Part shown: positions 35,641 through 47,249 of the stretch, piece after piece
Layout: every line of letters begins with the position of its first letter
Numbering within the stretch: position 1 is the first letter of the stretch
Assembly: GCA_009760855.2 (NCBI GenBank)
Contig: WPIO01000036.1
Span: forward strand, 2,545,001 to 2,609,000
Direction of reading: 5' to 3'
DNA from: Cristatella mucedo
Taxonomy: Eukaryota; Bryozoa; Phylactolaemata; Cristatellidae
Length of the DNA stretch: 64,000 nucleotides
The notes under the pieces: generated by a model
Database searches by the model: none
The model's input: only the letters and a program-made list of their open reading frames with translations
Told to the model about the DNA's origin: nothing
Position numbers and translations under genes: made by a program

Positions 35641-37100
35641 CCTTCTAGTCCAGCTGCACGCTCGGGCTGTCTTATGTGTAGCAGTTCTGGCCTTATCGTC
35701 GCTACACCAAAGGCAAAGTCAGAGTGAAAACTATGCGCTGAACGGGAGCGAGCAGGGCGTCGAGCGGCATAGAGTGGGAGGCAGCGGCTCTCAACTCGAG
35801 CATGGCCGATGCAACGCGAGCTTCTCTATTTCGTCTAGCGTTTGCTACGGAAAGCTTGCCTGCGCTCTGCCGGGCAAGCGCGCAGAGCACTGCAGAGATG
35901 CAGCCTGCAGCAGTCGCCGGCTCGCTCTGCCGGTCAGCGTGGGATCGATGCCAGAGTCAGATGAAATCAGAGAAAGATAAAGCTGGATGCCATCGATCAT
36001 GTGATCAGTGATCCATCATGCCATCGATCCTAATCTTCTGCAAACACGATCTAAAATCGCGGACGGTCACTCGGCGGCTTGTACTGCAACATAGCGCGAC
36101 CCAGAGGACGGCAGGGTGCAAAAGTGCTGAAAAGGAGAACACTGAAAAAAGATGGTTTCATGAGCTGTACATTTTCGTTTGCGGTCGCCTAAAAAGTTTT
36201 GCATGGGTTTTTTCCAATGTGCTCTTAAGTTGCACGAATGTCAGTGGCACTTGCCCAGTGTGACCGCGACTGGAGTCACCTCGGAGGGCTCAAAAGTCAG
36301 CCGCCACAATCGAAGCCTCGAGTGGCCATTGCAGCAACGGCTGCACTTCCACCCAGTAGACTCGGCTGTCGTGGCAACTTTCGCGCACTCGGGGTTTTAG
36401 CGACATTTCCAGAGACATTCCGATGGTAGCGATCGATGGCTGCACAGCGCTCGCAACCGGACGCTGTACGAACAAAAGCAGCAGCTCGAGCTGTGGCAGA
36501 CCGAGCTGCTAGTCTCCGCTGGTATTCATCGTATGCTGTCTGAACGTCCAAGAGTCCGTCTGCATGGTAGCACGTGATGGGCAAACAACTAATCTCACCA
36601 AGATGGACCTACTTCGGCGGAGCTCTTTAGAAGTCACAGTCAGCAAGCCTTTCCTAAACCTCTGATTATGCTTGCCATACTAGCCACTGCGGACATTCGT
36701 CACACGCTGAAAATTGTCCAAAAATTATTTCCCTCTTCTGAGTGGATCACTTTCCCTACTGACAGTAAGGAATGTGTGTGTGTGTGTGTGAGTGTGTTGG
36801 GATTATATTAATGATATTTCCTAAAGTTCAGAATATTTTGGCTACACACAGCCAACGAACTATCCCCTCGACTGGCATACAAAAGATGGCAGTGAAAATA
36901 GACTGGCATAATAAAGATGGCGATGGAAATGGCCGTAACACTGACATTCTGAAAACATCTGCAGAAAACCATAGGCCAAGTAGTCAAGAGCGTAAATTGT
37001 GTTTAGTCAGTGGTGCAAATTCGTCCAGGAGATTGGCAAGCGCCGTTTTGTAGCATTTTACTAACGAGAGCAAATCAGGTAGAGGACTAAGCAGACGGCA
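35641..37100. other. HYI intron 4, no gene seen
   Basis: Unique DNA with a short TG run (36773-36790) and a repeated ATGCCATCGATC near 35988 and 36018. Confidence 0.45.
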
Positions 37101-37104
37101 AGGA

Positions 37105-37790
37105 ATAATAATAATAACACACTTGACAAAGCACCCTCAGAGAACTCAATCACTTTCTAGGCGCTTTACATTTGCTGGAAAGGAAACGCGATCGAATGGT
37201 GAGTGGTATCATGCTTGATAAACAACAAGGATAACATAGTTAGGGGTGACGTGCACAAGGTCGATATTTTGCAAACAGCTTCATTATCAAGGTTCGTGAG
37301 GTTAAACGATTGGCAGAGACTATTTTTGATACCGAAAGGGAGCAATGCTCCTGACAGTCTGTGATCAGAATGTGGTCAGATGTGCAGAGATCGGGCACAG
37401 TAGACGTTGGCAGTCTACAATTGGGGAAGGATATCTGATCGACGACCGTGTGCCCATCGTGGGCACGTGAGCCAAGGGGCAAAGTGAATCAGCCAGAAGG
37501 CAAAAACTGGTGCATCGGGGGATGCATTGGGAGGCAATGGGGACATCGGGGCAAGGGGGAAGGCAGTAAATTATCGAAATAATGTATGTTAAAATCACCC
37601 AGCATAGGCAGGAAGGTTTCTGGAAGACAGAACCAAACTGGGATTGGAAAAACAGACATAAAGGAAGTCTTGACACCTGGAAGGTCAACGGATAGGTAGG
37701 TGACTGCCACCACTGGCAGCTGACACTCGGCACAAGCAAAAGATCGTCCAGCAAGCTACAACGGACTGAACTACTCTTTTTGAGCGCTGC
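37105..37790 (-). mobile_element. LINE-A tail fused to endonuclease-domain remnant
   Basis: The tail and start of the 3' UTR (37105-37262) join directly to a segment whose minus frames read LGDFNIHYFDN, AVTYLSVDLPGVKTSF and LCTSDHILITD. GDFNIH and SDH are hallmarks of the LINE apurinic-type endonuclease. The whole reverse transcriptase region is deleted. Confidence 0.7.
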
Positions 37791-38294
37791 CCCACATGCT
37801 CGTTCCTCCCCGCACTCCAGGACTTGCTTCTCTTAGAAATCGCGCTACTCCGTCTTTGACAGATCATCGTGTTTGACCTCCTGCACACGTTCCCAAGTCG
37901 GCACGGTTCAATGGCTAATGCAGATATGCCGCCAGCGTCTCCGAAATGAAACGTCTGGCAGCCTGCACTGCCGTCATCACGTCAGCTCACCCATATTGCG
38001 CGGATCTGTGACGAACCTCATAAATCACCGAACAGCTGACCACCTAACACCGCACCAGAAACATAAAACTAAAAACCTCGTTGAATGCTTGCGGCAAAAG
38101 TGATTATCTATTTCTTGGACGTTCAGCAGCCGTACTCAGGGGGGGGCTTTCGAAAAGTAAAGCTAAAGTAGACGTTGGCTTATTTAACAGCCAATCATGC
38201 CAGCCAGGGTACGGAAACCGAGTCAAATGGCCGTGAGTGAGCAGCAGCACAATGCCACCAATGTCTCGAAGTCCCGAAGGCCCCCACTGCCCGA

Positions 38295-38334
38295 GCGAAG
38301 CCTGCCCTCCCGCGCGAGGGAGGGCAGGCTTCGC
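38295..38334. repeat. Perfect 17-bp hairpin
   Basis: Arms GCGAAGCCTGCCCTCCC (38295-38311) and its exact reverse complement (38318-38334), loop GCGCGA. Confidence 0.9.
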
Positions 38335-39195
38335 ACCGAGTCTTGAAAAGGTTCCTAACAGCTGGCGGAGCATTACCCCAAGGTGGAGTCGGCATAATGT
38401 GCATCGAAATGACAGCAAAAATGAACAGCTCACGAACTATGAGAAGAAGACCACGAAGAGCTGCTGCCTCCGCTGTGAAGGCTGCACGCTGACAGCTGCA
38501 GTCCTTGGTAACGTTGAAGCAGAGAAAGCCACAGGGTGGTGGGGGGAGGGGACATGTGATTGGTTGCAGGCGGCCACGAGGGGCAAGCTTTGGGGGAGCA
38601 TCGCGCAAGTTTTCGGCCAGCCTCCTGGCTGCTGCAGCAGCAGCCCCGAATCGGCGGGCGGCGGCTGCAGCAGAAGTCCACTTTCAGCCGACGTTCAGAT
38701 CCAAGGGAAGGCAGCTACGCGAGCAGCAGCAGCAGCAGCATCACAGGAGGGCGGCAGAGCCGCTTGCTCTGGCCCAGGAGCACGTGCTGCAGGAATCTGC
38801 ACGCACAGCATGGAAGGTCGATGCTCGCTCGTGGGCTAGAATAACAGCGAGCAGGCCGCCTGCCTTACAAAGGCACTACAACTTCCGACGATTGCTGCGT
38901 GGGGTGGGGGCTGCGAAAACAGAAGCATCACACTGCAGGCCGCTCATGCTGTGAGCAGTCACACGCAAAATTTTCCGATCGGGACTCTTATCGGGAGCCG
39001 GACACTTGATCAAAGACGCCAGGGAACGCGCCTGCCAATTTCCCTTTCTCAAGACATCAGCAAGCATGCACTCGCGAACGAGCAGCAGCAGCGACTAGGC
39101 TGCATCGAGGCTGTGCAAATACGTGCATCACAACAAGACAGGCCGAGTCTGCGCTGCACCAAGGACTCGGTCGGACAGCAGCGGCCAGAGCTCGG

Positions 39196-39263
39196 TCCGA
39201 CCGACGGCACTGTCCAACCGACAACTGCATCCGACCGACAGGTCTGTCCGACCGACTGTCGGT
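39196..39263. repeat. 17-bp minisatellite, four copies
   Basis: TCCGACCGAC (once TCCAACCGAC) starts at 39196, 39213, 39230 and 39247, an exact 17-bp period. The last seven bases of the unit vary. Confidence 0.9.
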
Positions 39264-39559
39264 TGCAATGAGAATGCATGGGGGCGAGCGCAGCGACAGC
39301 ATGTTTCAGTCAAAGCACTTCGGTCCGGCCTGCTGCAATTGCATAGCCTAGCATGGTGAATCGCATCACTAATCGGGTCACGACCGGATAAACTAGAAAC
39401 CTAGCGATCAGGCGATCACAGACTCAGCCAGAATCCGAAGCCGAAAAAGACTGGCCTGACCATCTGACTTGGCAGGGGAAGACAATCACATCAAGGTCGA
39501 GGAGGCTTGCCTGCACCGCTTCAGATCGGTCCAGGCACCACGCCCCCCCGGCCGACGTG

Positions 39560-40015
39560 TACGAACACGACAGATAAGCGTAGCTGCTGAGTGCTGCACA
39601 ATTGTAAGCATGCTATTGTACGTGCAGGAAGACCTACAGGTAGTTCGCTAGTGCACAAGTCTGGTCGGGATGACGAAAGTGCGTGGATCGGATCGGCTGT
39701 AGCTTTGTCATCGTCCAAGCATGCCAGAGTTTTTGCAATGCCGTTTCGGTCAAAGTAGGCAGACTCAGCTGACGAACCAGTGAACTCAATTACTGACGAG
39801 TCATTTTGGAAAAGGACGCCCGATTTTGGGAGGAGGCAACAAAAGGTATGCCGGCCAGGCAAATTGTGCAGGTTAGGTATTCCAATTTCAGAATAACGCT
39901 AGGCCTGCCTAAATGTAGTAAGCTGGTTTTCTCATCACTCGATATGAGACAGTTTGCTGCCAACCCAGTGTCAATGTCAGCAATACATTTGGAAAAGACA
40001 ATCAAGTAAAATACT
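39560..40015 (-). mobile_element. Degraded LINE-A reverse transcriptase fragment
   Basis: Minus frames read DTGLAANCLISSDEKTSLL, LGRPSVILKLEYL and GLPARTIACLQL, recognisable against AANFLKLNDDKTNLL in the copy at 55041. No tail. Confidence 0.65.
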
Positions 40016-41193
40016 ACAGACGCTATTATTAATATGAAGGCTACTACAGACGATGGTATTTTTTTAATTTTTATTATGAAGAGTTATATGGGGCAAATTA
40101 TATAAGCTACCACCTTGATGAGCCATCATCGAGTGTGGAAAGTGTGATTTAAATGGTGGCTTCAAACGGGTTCAAACACAGTAACAGTATTTGAAGGATT
40201 GTTTTTGGTACTGCCACCAGTTCGTGTCGAAGTAAGATTTCTTGGATGTGGCAAGTATTTCCCTCTCGAAAAATGTATCTTGTGACTGTGCCGGACACTT
40301 ACTTAGGAACGGTGAAGGCTTGAGAAATCTGCTTTTACACATGTATAGACACAGGCTAGACATGGTATGAGACTACACAAGATGTTGATGGTGCAGCTTG
40401 TGTGAGAAACCACTCAAGCATGTTTCCTGAAGAAAAAATAGCCACAGATCAGGATAAACCTGTTACAGAAGTCTTGGTAAACATCAGAGAAACCAAACCC
40501 ATGGTGACATACTTGTATTAAAAGTGTACATGCACGATAAGATTGAAGTTCAATTATATAACCCATTTGGAAAACCAAGCAAATTAAGACCTACGAAATG
40601 AGTTATGATAATTCTGTAAATCACATTTCCTCAGAAAGGGCAGCTGGGCGGTTTTTATTTTCACGGTTCTATCGATTTCCTGAATCGTTTCGAACTACGA
40701 CAGCCTTATGGCTGTGCACGCACAAAATAGCTAGCTCCAAACCTTTCATTATTACTCAGGAAATGCATGATGCACCCGTTGAGATGCAGTTTTAGAGAGC
40801 AGGAAACTTAGTGACTGTGGCAAATTTTAATGCCTAATTTTCCGAAAGTGTCACCAAATATAATCCTTCAAAAATGGAAAGTATGTAGGAAGCCGGTAGT
40901 TGCTATGGATATCGCAAAAGCAGACAAATGGCACTTGTTCTTGCAACTGGTAAGCAAAAACGAGGCGATAGAGTGCACCGTCCTCTACCAATATTAATAT
41001 ATTATGCAAATTATACGTATTCTCAAGTGAAATTTGATTATTAACTACGAGTTCATACGACACTGAAATATTGAAAATGTATCTTGGATGTGAGCATGAG
41101 CAAATTTTTCGGGCTCTCACTAAAAGTAAAAAAGTACAAGGTTGATGATTTAACAGCTACATGCCTTTTCGGCTATCACTGCTTAAAAATATA

Positions 41194-41195
<2 letters not shown>
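40016..41195. other. HYI intron 4, AT-richer unique DNA, no gene seen
   Basis: No exon or repeat family was recognised; short open frames only. Confidence 0.45.
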
Positions 41196-41197
<2 letters not shown>

Positions 41198-41259
<62 letters not shown>

Positions 41260-41285
41260 ATTGTATATCTTATATATATATATAT
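41198..41285. repeat. (AT)n microsatellite
   Basis: A run of AT to 41257, a short break, then TATATATATATATC. It directly abuts the SINE2 tail and is probably its 3' repeat. Confidence 0.95.
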
Positions 41286-41410
41286 CATTTGTACAGTACC
41301 TAAGAGAACTTAATCTCTATCTAGGTGCTTTTAATATGCCGCAGGGCTCGACCCCACGACCTTTGTCGTAGGGGTGAGCAGAGCATCTTACTTACGGGCC
41401 AAACCAGGGC
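41286..41410 (-). mobile_element. SINE2 copy, nearly full: tRNA-like head plus LINE-A-type tail
   Basis: The minus strand reads CCGCCCTGGTTTGGCCCGTA (A box), GCTCACCCCTACGACAAAGG, GTCGTGGGGTCGAGCCC (B box), then AAGCACCTAGATAGAGATTA, AGTTCTCTTAGGTACTGTAC and an AT repeat. A second partial head (CATCCTCGGTCGTAAGGTGC) follows at 41425-41480. It lies 280 bp from HYI exon 4. Confidence 0.7.
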
Positions 41411-41690
41411 GGTAAAAAATATTTGTCAAAGCCGCATCCTCGGTCGTAAGGTGCGAGCACCTTACCCATAGGCCAAGACTCGGGGCCTAAATTTATATGT
41501 ATACATATGTGTGTACAGCTGCAGGTCAATATACATATGATACATCTGCAAAAAGCCACATGAGGAACTGCGCAAGCAAGCCAATATTCGGTTCTCCGTT
41601 TTCAGCAATGTATCGGTACCAACTAGTCTTTCCTCATTAGCAAACCAAGAGTGAAGTAGGAGAAGTGTCGGGGCAAAGGAAATCGCTTAC

Positions 41691-41740
41691 CAGCTGCAGG
41701 CGCAGGTTAGGGTGGTCGATCTCTTTCACAATAGCCAGTC
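41691..41740 (-). CDS. HYI: HYI exon 4 (50-bp exon)
   Basis: A short exon between ATTTGCAG|GACTGG and CAGCTG|GTAAGC. Joined to exon 3 it reads G-LAIVKEIDHPNLRLQL, matching human AAILQKVGRPNLQLQM. It enters in phase 1 and leaves in phase 0. The flanking minus-frame sequence shows no HYI similarity, so both borders are well supported. Confidence 0.88.
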
Positions 41741-42078
41741 CTGCAAATGAACAGCAACGAGTGGCCGGTAGCAGTACCATTGCAAGACGACAAACTGTCA
41801 ACTGGCACTCACAGTCACTCGACCATACATCCAGAGCCCGGTGCCTGAATCCACGAGCCTGACTTAATGAATGGCTCAGCGCATCGCATACAGCCGGAAG
41901 GAGGTTAACATTCGCGAGCTCTCTCACTCAATAAAAACGAGACTTGGATCGAGCACATACACAGCATGAATGGGAGCGATCACACCATATGCCATTCTGC
42001 CACTTCCGGTGGTCAAACTCCGACATGGCTCGCTCGAAGTTAGCCTACGACCATGAGCCGTTGCTAACATCGGCATCT

Positions 42079-42079
<1 letters not shown>

Positions 42080-42172
<93 letters not shown>

Positions 42173-42193
42173 GAGAGTGAGAGAGAGAGAGAG

Positions 42194-42262
<69 letters not shown>

Positions 42263-42380
42263 GAGACAGAGAGAGACAGAGAGAGACAGAGAGAGGGACA
42301 GACAGAGACAGACAGACAGAGAGAGTGAGAGAGTGAGAGAGATAGAGAAAGAGAGAGAGAGAGAGAGAGACAAACAGAGT

Positions 42381-42448
<68 letters not shown>
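42080..42448. repeat. (GA)n microsatellite with GACA and GAGT variants, about 370 bp
   Basis: Three long pure GA blocks are separated by GACAGA, GAGTGA and GATAGA units. Repetitive open frames across it are not genes. Confidence 0.97.
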
Positions 42449-42450
<2 letters not shown>

Positions 42451-44595
42451 GAATAATCGGAATACACGAAGGCTTGCTGGGAGCATCGGCTGAACAGGCA
42501 ATAACGCATTGCGAACCAGACGACATAATTCAAACCTCACAGACTCCTCGGGTGATACGGGCGTTAGGGTGCAGCGTGGCTGGAGCAGGAGGAGACAAAG
42601 TCAGTCGGGAGGGGGGGGACAGAGAGAAGAAGCGCCGCTGACAAGCAATCTGGTGATAAGAGGATCGGAGCCAACAACCACGCTCGCGATCTGTTTGGCT
42701 GCACTGCTATTGCAAATGCATGTTCCACAGCCCGCGAATAAGTGGCGGAGCCTGGGTGAGGGCAAGGGCCATTTGCCCCCCCCCCCGTTCGCACAGCGGG
42801 GCAGCGACCTGAGCCGCCCCCTATTCCTACGGCCCCCCTCCCCGACCGACAACAACGACGAAATTATGTCGTACTTCCACTCGATGAGCAACCTTTCGCA
42901 TCGGTTAAAACGATCGTGATTTTCACCTACTTTCGATTCGTGCTTCCCTATGTGAAAATCTTGATAATCTTACCCCCAAGATGAAAATCCTGGCTTTGCC
43001 AAAGCTGCAGACTTCCGAGGAACAAAAGCGCCACCACAGCATACCTCGAACGAGAGGCAGGCTTACCAAAGACCTCAACGGCCAATGCGACTTTGTGATC
43101 TTGTGACTTTGCTGTCGTGAGTCAAAATTGTCCACAGCCCCACCCACCATCCTAAGCCCCCAATGCAAGTCGGCTGTGGAAGCAACATAGGCGATGATAT
43201 GCATGGAAAATGTACGAATTAACCGACGCATACAAGTCACAGCAGGTGCTATGCAGTACAACAATAATCAACGGTCATTTCAACTCGTTTATGTAGCTCC
43301 GAATTCATTCAAAAACCAGTTCCCACTGCATTAGAGGTCAACGTGGAGGTATGCCCCATGAGCAGATGCCTGCGGTCAGTGTCACCTGTCTGCCATCAGT
43401 TTTCCAGCAGTGGCAGCTACCTACAATTAGCAGTCATCACACACTTCGAAAAACTTTATCAATAATAGGAAATTTGTCTATCGCCCTCTCTGTCTGAGCA
43501 CTAACTTTGCTCATGCTACTAAGGTGAAGCCCAGTCACGCTCGCAAGCCACATGAGACTACTGCCCGAGGGAACAAAGAGCTCTCACACGGTATGCTGTC
43601 AGTAGAAGTCAATGACTTGAGCTTAAAATGAGAAGAGGCCCGTGTGTCCAGCATGCACAACAGAACAGCAAGTGTAGATCAAGTCCGACGATTCAAACCG
43701 CTCGATAGGGTTGTTGTGGAAGGTGGTTCAGATAGGACACACGTGGCAGATCAAAGCAAGAGCTACCACTCCAGAGCCCCTCATCCTGCCACAGAGCGCA
43801 TCCGGTCCAGAAGCAATTAGTCTGAAGTTCAGTTAGCTCGAAGATCAGGCGCAAGCAGCACACTTCTAACACGACAGATACTGACCAATCTGCTGATTAT
43901 CTTACTTGCTGTACAAACAAAATCTGATAAGGGTAAGCCATCCAGCGAATCGCAGCCGTAAGCATGCCTGCCCAAAGGTGAATCCTCGATAAAGCAGAGG
44001 CAAAGCAAAAACGAGTCGGGCCCCTTAACTGGAAGCATGACAACCCAGGTCTAAGTTAGATCAGGGCGAGCAGACTAAAGCCGACAGGCGGCTGCGTGGG
44101 CGATCTAGGGCTGGCCGCTAGGCACTCTGTGCCCTACCCTTGCGACGATAGGGCCTGACATGCTGACAAATGCAAAGTCTACGATATTTTTCTTGAATGA
44201 TACGGCTGCATGCTAAGAACCCCAGCCTTAAGACGATCACGCTAGGATTACAATTTGACATGAGCAAACATCGAAATCCCAAATTCTGTTACAGGAAATT
44301 CGTACTTCGAGCAGTCTGTAAAAGAAGCTTGCAAGACTTGAGACACTAACAAAACTAGCAAAACTTCTTACCAATTGTCAGAATTTGCCGACCAGCGTAG
44401 AATTATAGGCATTCGTTCGTATACACGAGTGCAAGTGCCCGAAAGTAGCCACGCCTAAGCCCAGAAGTAGCCAAGCACAGGCAAGGAAAGAGCCATGACT
44501 TGAAGCTGCCACTCATAGGAAAGCTGAGGGGGCAAGTGTAGCAGAATCATGCTAAAGAAATAGGTCAAAGGTTAGTGCAAGGGATGCCTAAACCA
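42449..44595. other. HYI intron 3, no gene seen
   Basis: Unique sequence with C- and G-runs near 42611 and 42776. Frames on both strands lack domains. Confidence 0.45.
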
Positions 44596-44599
44596 GCCT

Positions 44600-45605
44600 C
44601 TATAATAATAATGCAATAATAATAATAACAATAATAATAATAAAACAACAATAATGCACTTGATAAATTGCCCTCAGAGAACTCAATCTCTTTCTAGGCG
44701 TTTTACATCTGCTGCAAAGGGGAATGCAATTGAATGGTGAGTAATATCATGCTTGATAAACAAACAACATGAATAACATGGTTAGGGGTGACATGCACAG
44801 GGTCAGCATGCAAATGTGGTTATTGGCAGCATGCACAGTGGCAGCATGCACAGTGTCAGCACGCATAAGCACATCAAGGACGAATCACAAGGACCCACTA
44901 AATGCTGTCCTAAATATGAGTGTTTTTAAGTTCTTTTTAAATGTGGTCAAGTCAGGGGATGTTCTGACGCAAGTCGGGAGGGAGTTCCACGCTTTGGGAG
45001 CATACGAACTAAATGCGTGGTCTCCAAAGGATTTGAGGTTTGTATGAGGTATTGGCAGATTGTTGGATTCCGAAAAGCGGGTGGTACGATGCTTGGCCTG
45101 GTGGGGCAGTAGATCTGAGAGATAGGCTGGAGCCAAAGAATGAAGTGACCGAAAAGTGAGCAAAAAACCTTGAAGTCAATCCGTTGCTCAACTGGTAGCC
45201 AGTGCAGGTCGGCGAGAAGTGGTGTGATGTGGCAACTGCGACACTCACGACAGACAAGCCTAGCTTCGGAGTTTTGCACCAGATGCAATCGCCTGATTGC
45301 ACATGCCGGTAGGCCAGTAAGCAGTGAGTTGCAGAAGTCGAGACAGGATGTCACGAATGCATGGACCAACTTAGACGTAGTATCCTTATCGGAACAAGCC
45401 CGAATTTTAGCAATGCTATGTAGCTGAAAGGAGGCAGATTTGACTGTGGAGCTGACGTGGCCGTCTAACGAGAGGTCACTTTGGAACAGGACACCTAGAT
45501 TTCGAGCTGATTCAACAGGAGATATGCTGGCAGAGCCAATTTTGATTGTCAGCCTTTCCAATTTCTGAATCACACTGGGTTTGCCCATAACTAGTAAGTT
45601 AGCCT
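44600..45605 (-). mobile_element. LINE-A 3' half, fairly well preserved
   Basis: An ATAATA tail and 3' UTR, then a minus frame at 45588-44947 reading GKPSVIQKLERLTIKIGSAS, ESARNLGVLFQSDLSLDGHV, LVHAFVTSCLDFCNSLLTGL and HITPLLADLHWLPVEQRIDF before a frameshift. It ends abruptly at MGKPS, 5'-truncated. Confidence 0.85.
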
Positions 45606-45999
45606 CAATGCGTGCATGCCTCTATGCGTGTAAGCCTCTATGCATGTGCATGCATGTGTGTGCGCGTGTGCCTCTGTGTGTTCACGCATGTACCTCGATC
45701 TACCAAGGTTCAACAAGTTTGGATATAAGTCGCATGTGATGCAGAGATCGGTAAAAATTATTTGTTGATGTGTTGCTTCAACTTTATAGCGCGGGCTAGA
45801 CATGGTCTGCGTAATCAGTTTTCCTTTTATATGAAAGTCGTCACAAGAACTTCTCATCCCATTTTTCTAACTTGTCTTCTCAAAAAAGGTCTACCCTAAA
45901 AAAATTTCAACAGCCGGATCAATTGTATTAACATTTTCTTGACTTTCCCCTCGGGGGCAAGACCTGTACTATTTTTATGTAGTGGGCAAGGCCAGCAGG

Positions 46000-46145
46000 A
46001 GCTTCATAATAAGAATAATACACTTGATAAAGCGCCGTCAGATAACTCAACCTCTTTCTAGGTGCTTTACACTTGCTGCAAAGGAAACGAGATTGAATGG
46101 TGAGTGACATCATGCTTGATAAACAACATGAATAACATGGTTCAT
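46000..46145 (-). mobile_element. LINE-A 3' end fragment
   Basis: Tail plus 65 bp of 3' UTR ending AACATGAATAACATGGTT. GGGGCAAGACCTG occurs at about 45954 and again at 46149, possibly marking an older duplication. Confidence 0.75.
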
Positions 46146-46400
46146 GTAGGGGCAAGACCTGCAATTAGTAAAAATCAAAGCAAAACATAATTTTTTCACA
46201 CGACACAAACTCGTGGGTTGTTAATTGAGTGGAATTAGAACATAATCGTGTCATTGGCGACGGTGTGGGCGTTTGGTGTGGCCCAGGTTCCGGCATCGGC
46301 TGTTGTGGGGGGGGGCGAAAATGCTCTCCTCTGCTCATTGGCTCTGCCACTGTTGCCACGGATGGCGTGCATGTGGTCGTACAACAGTTCTTTGGCTTTG

Positions 46401-46445
46401 GCATCCCAAGCAAGGCATGCTTCCAGTGTGCCTTGCTTGGGATGC
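46401..46445. repeat. Perfect 17-bp hairpin
   Basis: Arms GCATCCCAAGCAAGGCA (46401-46417) and TGCCTTGCTTGGGATGC (46429-46445), loop of 11 bases. Confidence 0.9.
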
Positions 46446-46693
46446 TGTGGCTGGTAAATGCATCGGTCCCAGCACCCCACGGATCTCGCTCTGCTCCCAC
46501 GAGTCACTCTCCTTACCGAAATCGTACATATTTGTTACGAATTGGGATTCTTTCCTTCACGGACACTTTCTACCGATGCAGCACAGAAGGCCGCTTTTTA
46601 CGAAACACTTTCTAATGCAGGCGACGCGGCATGACAAGTGGCACGGCTGTCGAGCCTTGGCACGACTCTTTTTCGTCAGCATCATCAGCTTCG

Positions 46694-46717
46694 GTGGGTG
46701 GGTGGGTGGGTGGGTGG
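46694..46717. repeat. (GGGT)n run
   Basis: Five to six GGTG/GGGT units close to the duplicated donor. Confidence 0.85.
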
Positions 46718-46740
46718 TGACATGAGCACCAGAGCAATCA

Positions 46741-46826
46741 GAAGTGGAGTGCCTTACCAGCGTACACGTTATTCATAAAGAAGTGAGAAGTGGAGTGCCT
46801 TACCAGCGTACACGTTATTCATAAAG
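46741..46826. repeat. 46-bp-period duplication spanning the HYI exon 3 donor
   Basis: Forty bases at 46741-46780 recur exactly at 46787-46826. The right copy holds the end of exon 3 and its donor; the left copy repeats both inside intron 3, including the donor at 46757/46758. Confidence 0.95.
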
Positions 46827-46985
46827 TAGCCAGGCACGGACAGCCGCGAATTGATCGGCTCGATGAGTGCTGTGATGTTATCAAGCTGAAGGCGATCGGC
46901 AGCGTAGCGCAGATTGTCCTTGTACACGCTTGTCATCTCGTCGATACTCGTGCCAGGCTTCACTTTGCCAGCCAGCACGTGAATT
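46804..46985 (-). CDS. HYI: HYI exon 3 (Glu metal ligand)
   Basis: The acceptor TTTTCTAG|AATTC restores phase 2 and gives RIHVLAGKV. The exon then runs through DNLRYAADRLQLDNITALIEPINSR to YFMNNVYAG. The Glu of LIEPINSR is one of the four conserved metal ligands of the family. The donor is CTG|GTAAGG, phase 1. This donor and the last exon bases are repeated 46 bp further into the intron (see 46741-46826); use of that copy would shift the frame. Confidence 0.9.
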
Positions 46986-47249
46986 CTAGAAAACGTCGAA
47001 ATAGCCGTGTGTGCACGGCCGGATACGAAAATCCTTTGCTGTAACTCGAGAGTTGGCAAACGAACGCTGTTCAGCTCACGGGTTTACAAGAGAGCTTCAA
47101 TCTGACCGAAAATACAAACAGTTGGTCTGATTCAGCTGTGGACTAGGGAGCGCCATTAAAGTTGGGCAGATTTTCACAGGACACGCAATTCTGTAGCATG
47201 AATCAAAATATACGGTGTCTCCAAAGGGTAGGGATTGGTTTGCTTTGTT

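Larger units (their letters stand above)
37791..39555. other. HYI intron 4, GC-rich segment without recognised exon
   Basis: Open frames of 100-200 codons overlap on both strands (38195-38954), contain AGC repeats and have no domain. A 17-bp hairpin (38295-38334) and a 17-bp minisatellite (39196-39263) lie here. Confidence 0.5.

Noticed and set aside
38195-38954. Frames of up to 200 codons in the GC-rich block of HYI intron 4
   Set aside because: Overlapping frames on both strands, AGC-repeat content and no recognisable family or splice structure.
39196-39263. Spaced repeats as a CRISPR array
   Set aside because: Ten-base repeats with seven-base spacers in a eukaryotic intron are far outside CRISPR dimensions and no cas gene is present.
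41924-42540. Ser/Leu- and Glu/Arg-repeat open frames of 158-200 codons
   Set aside because: Pure (GA)n translation. The same explanation covers 2435-2936, 15489-15785, 18371-19245 and 34545-35272.
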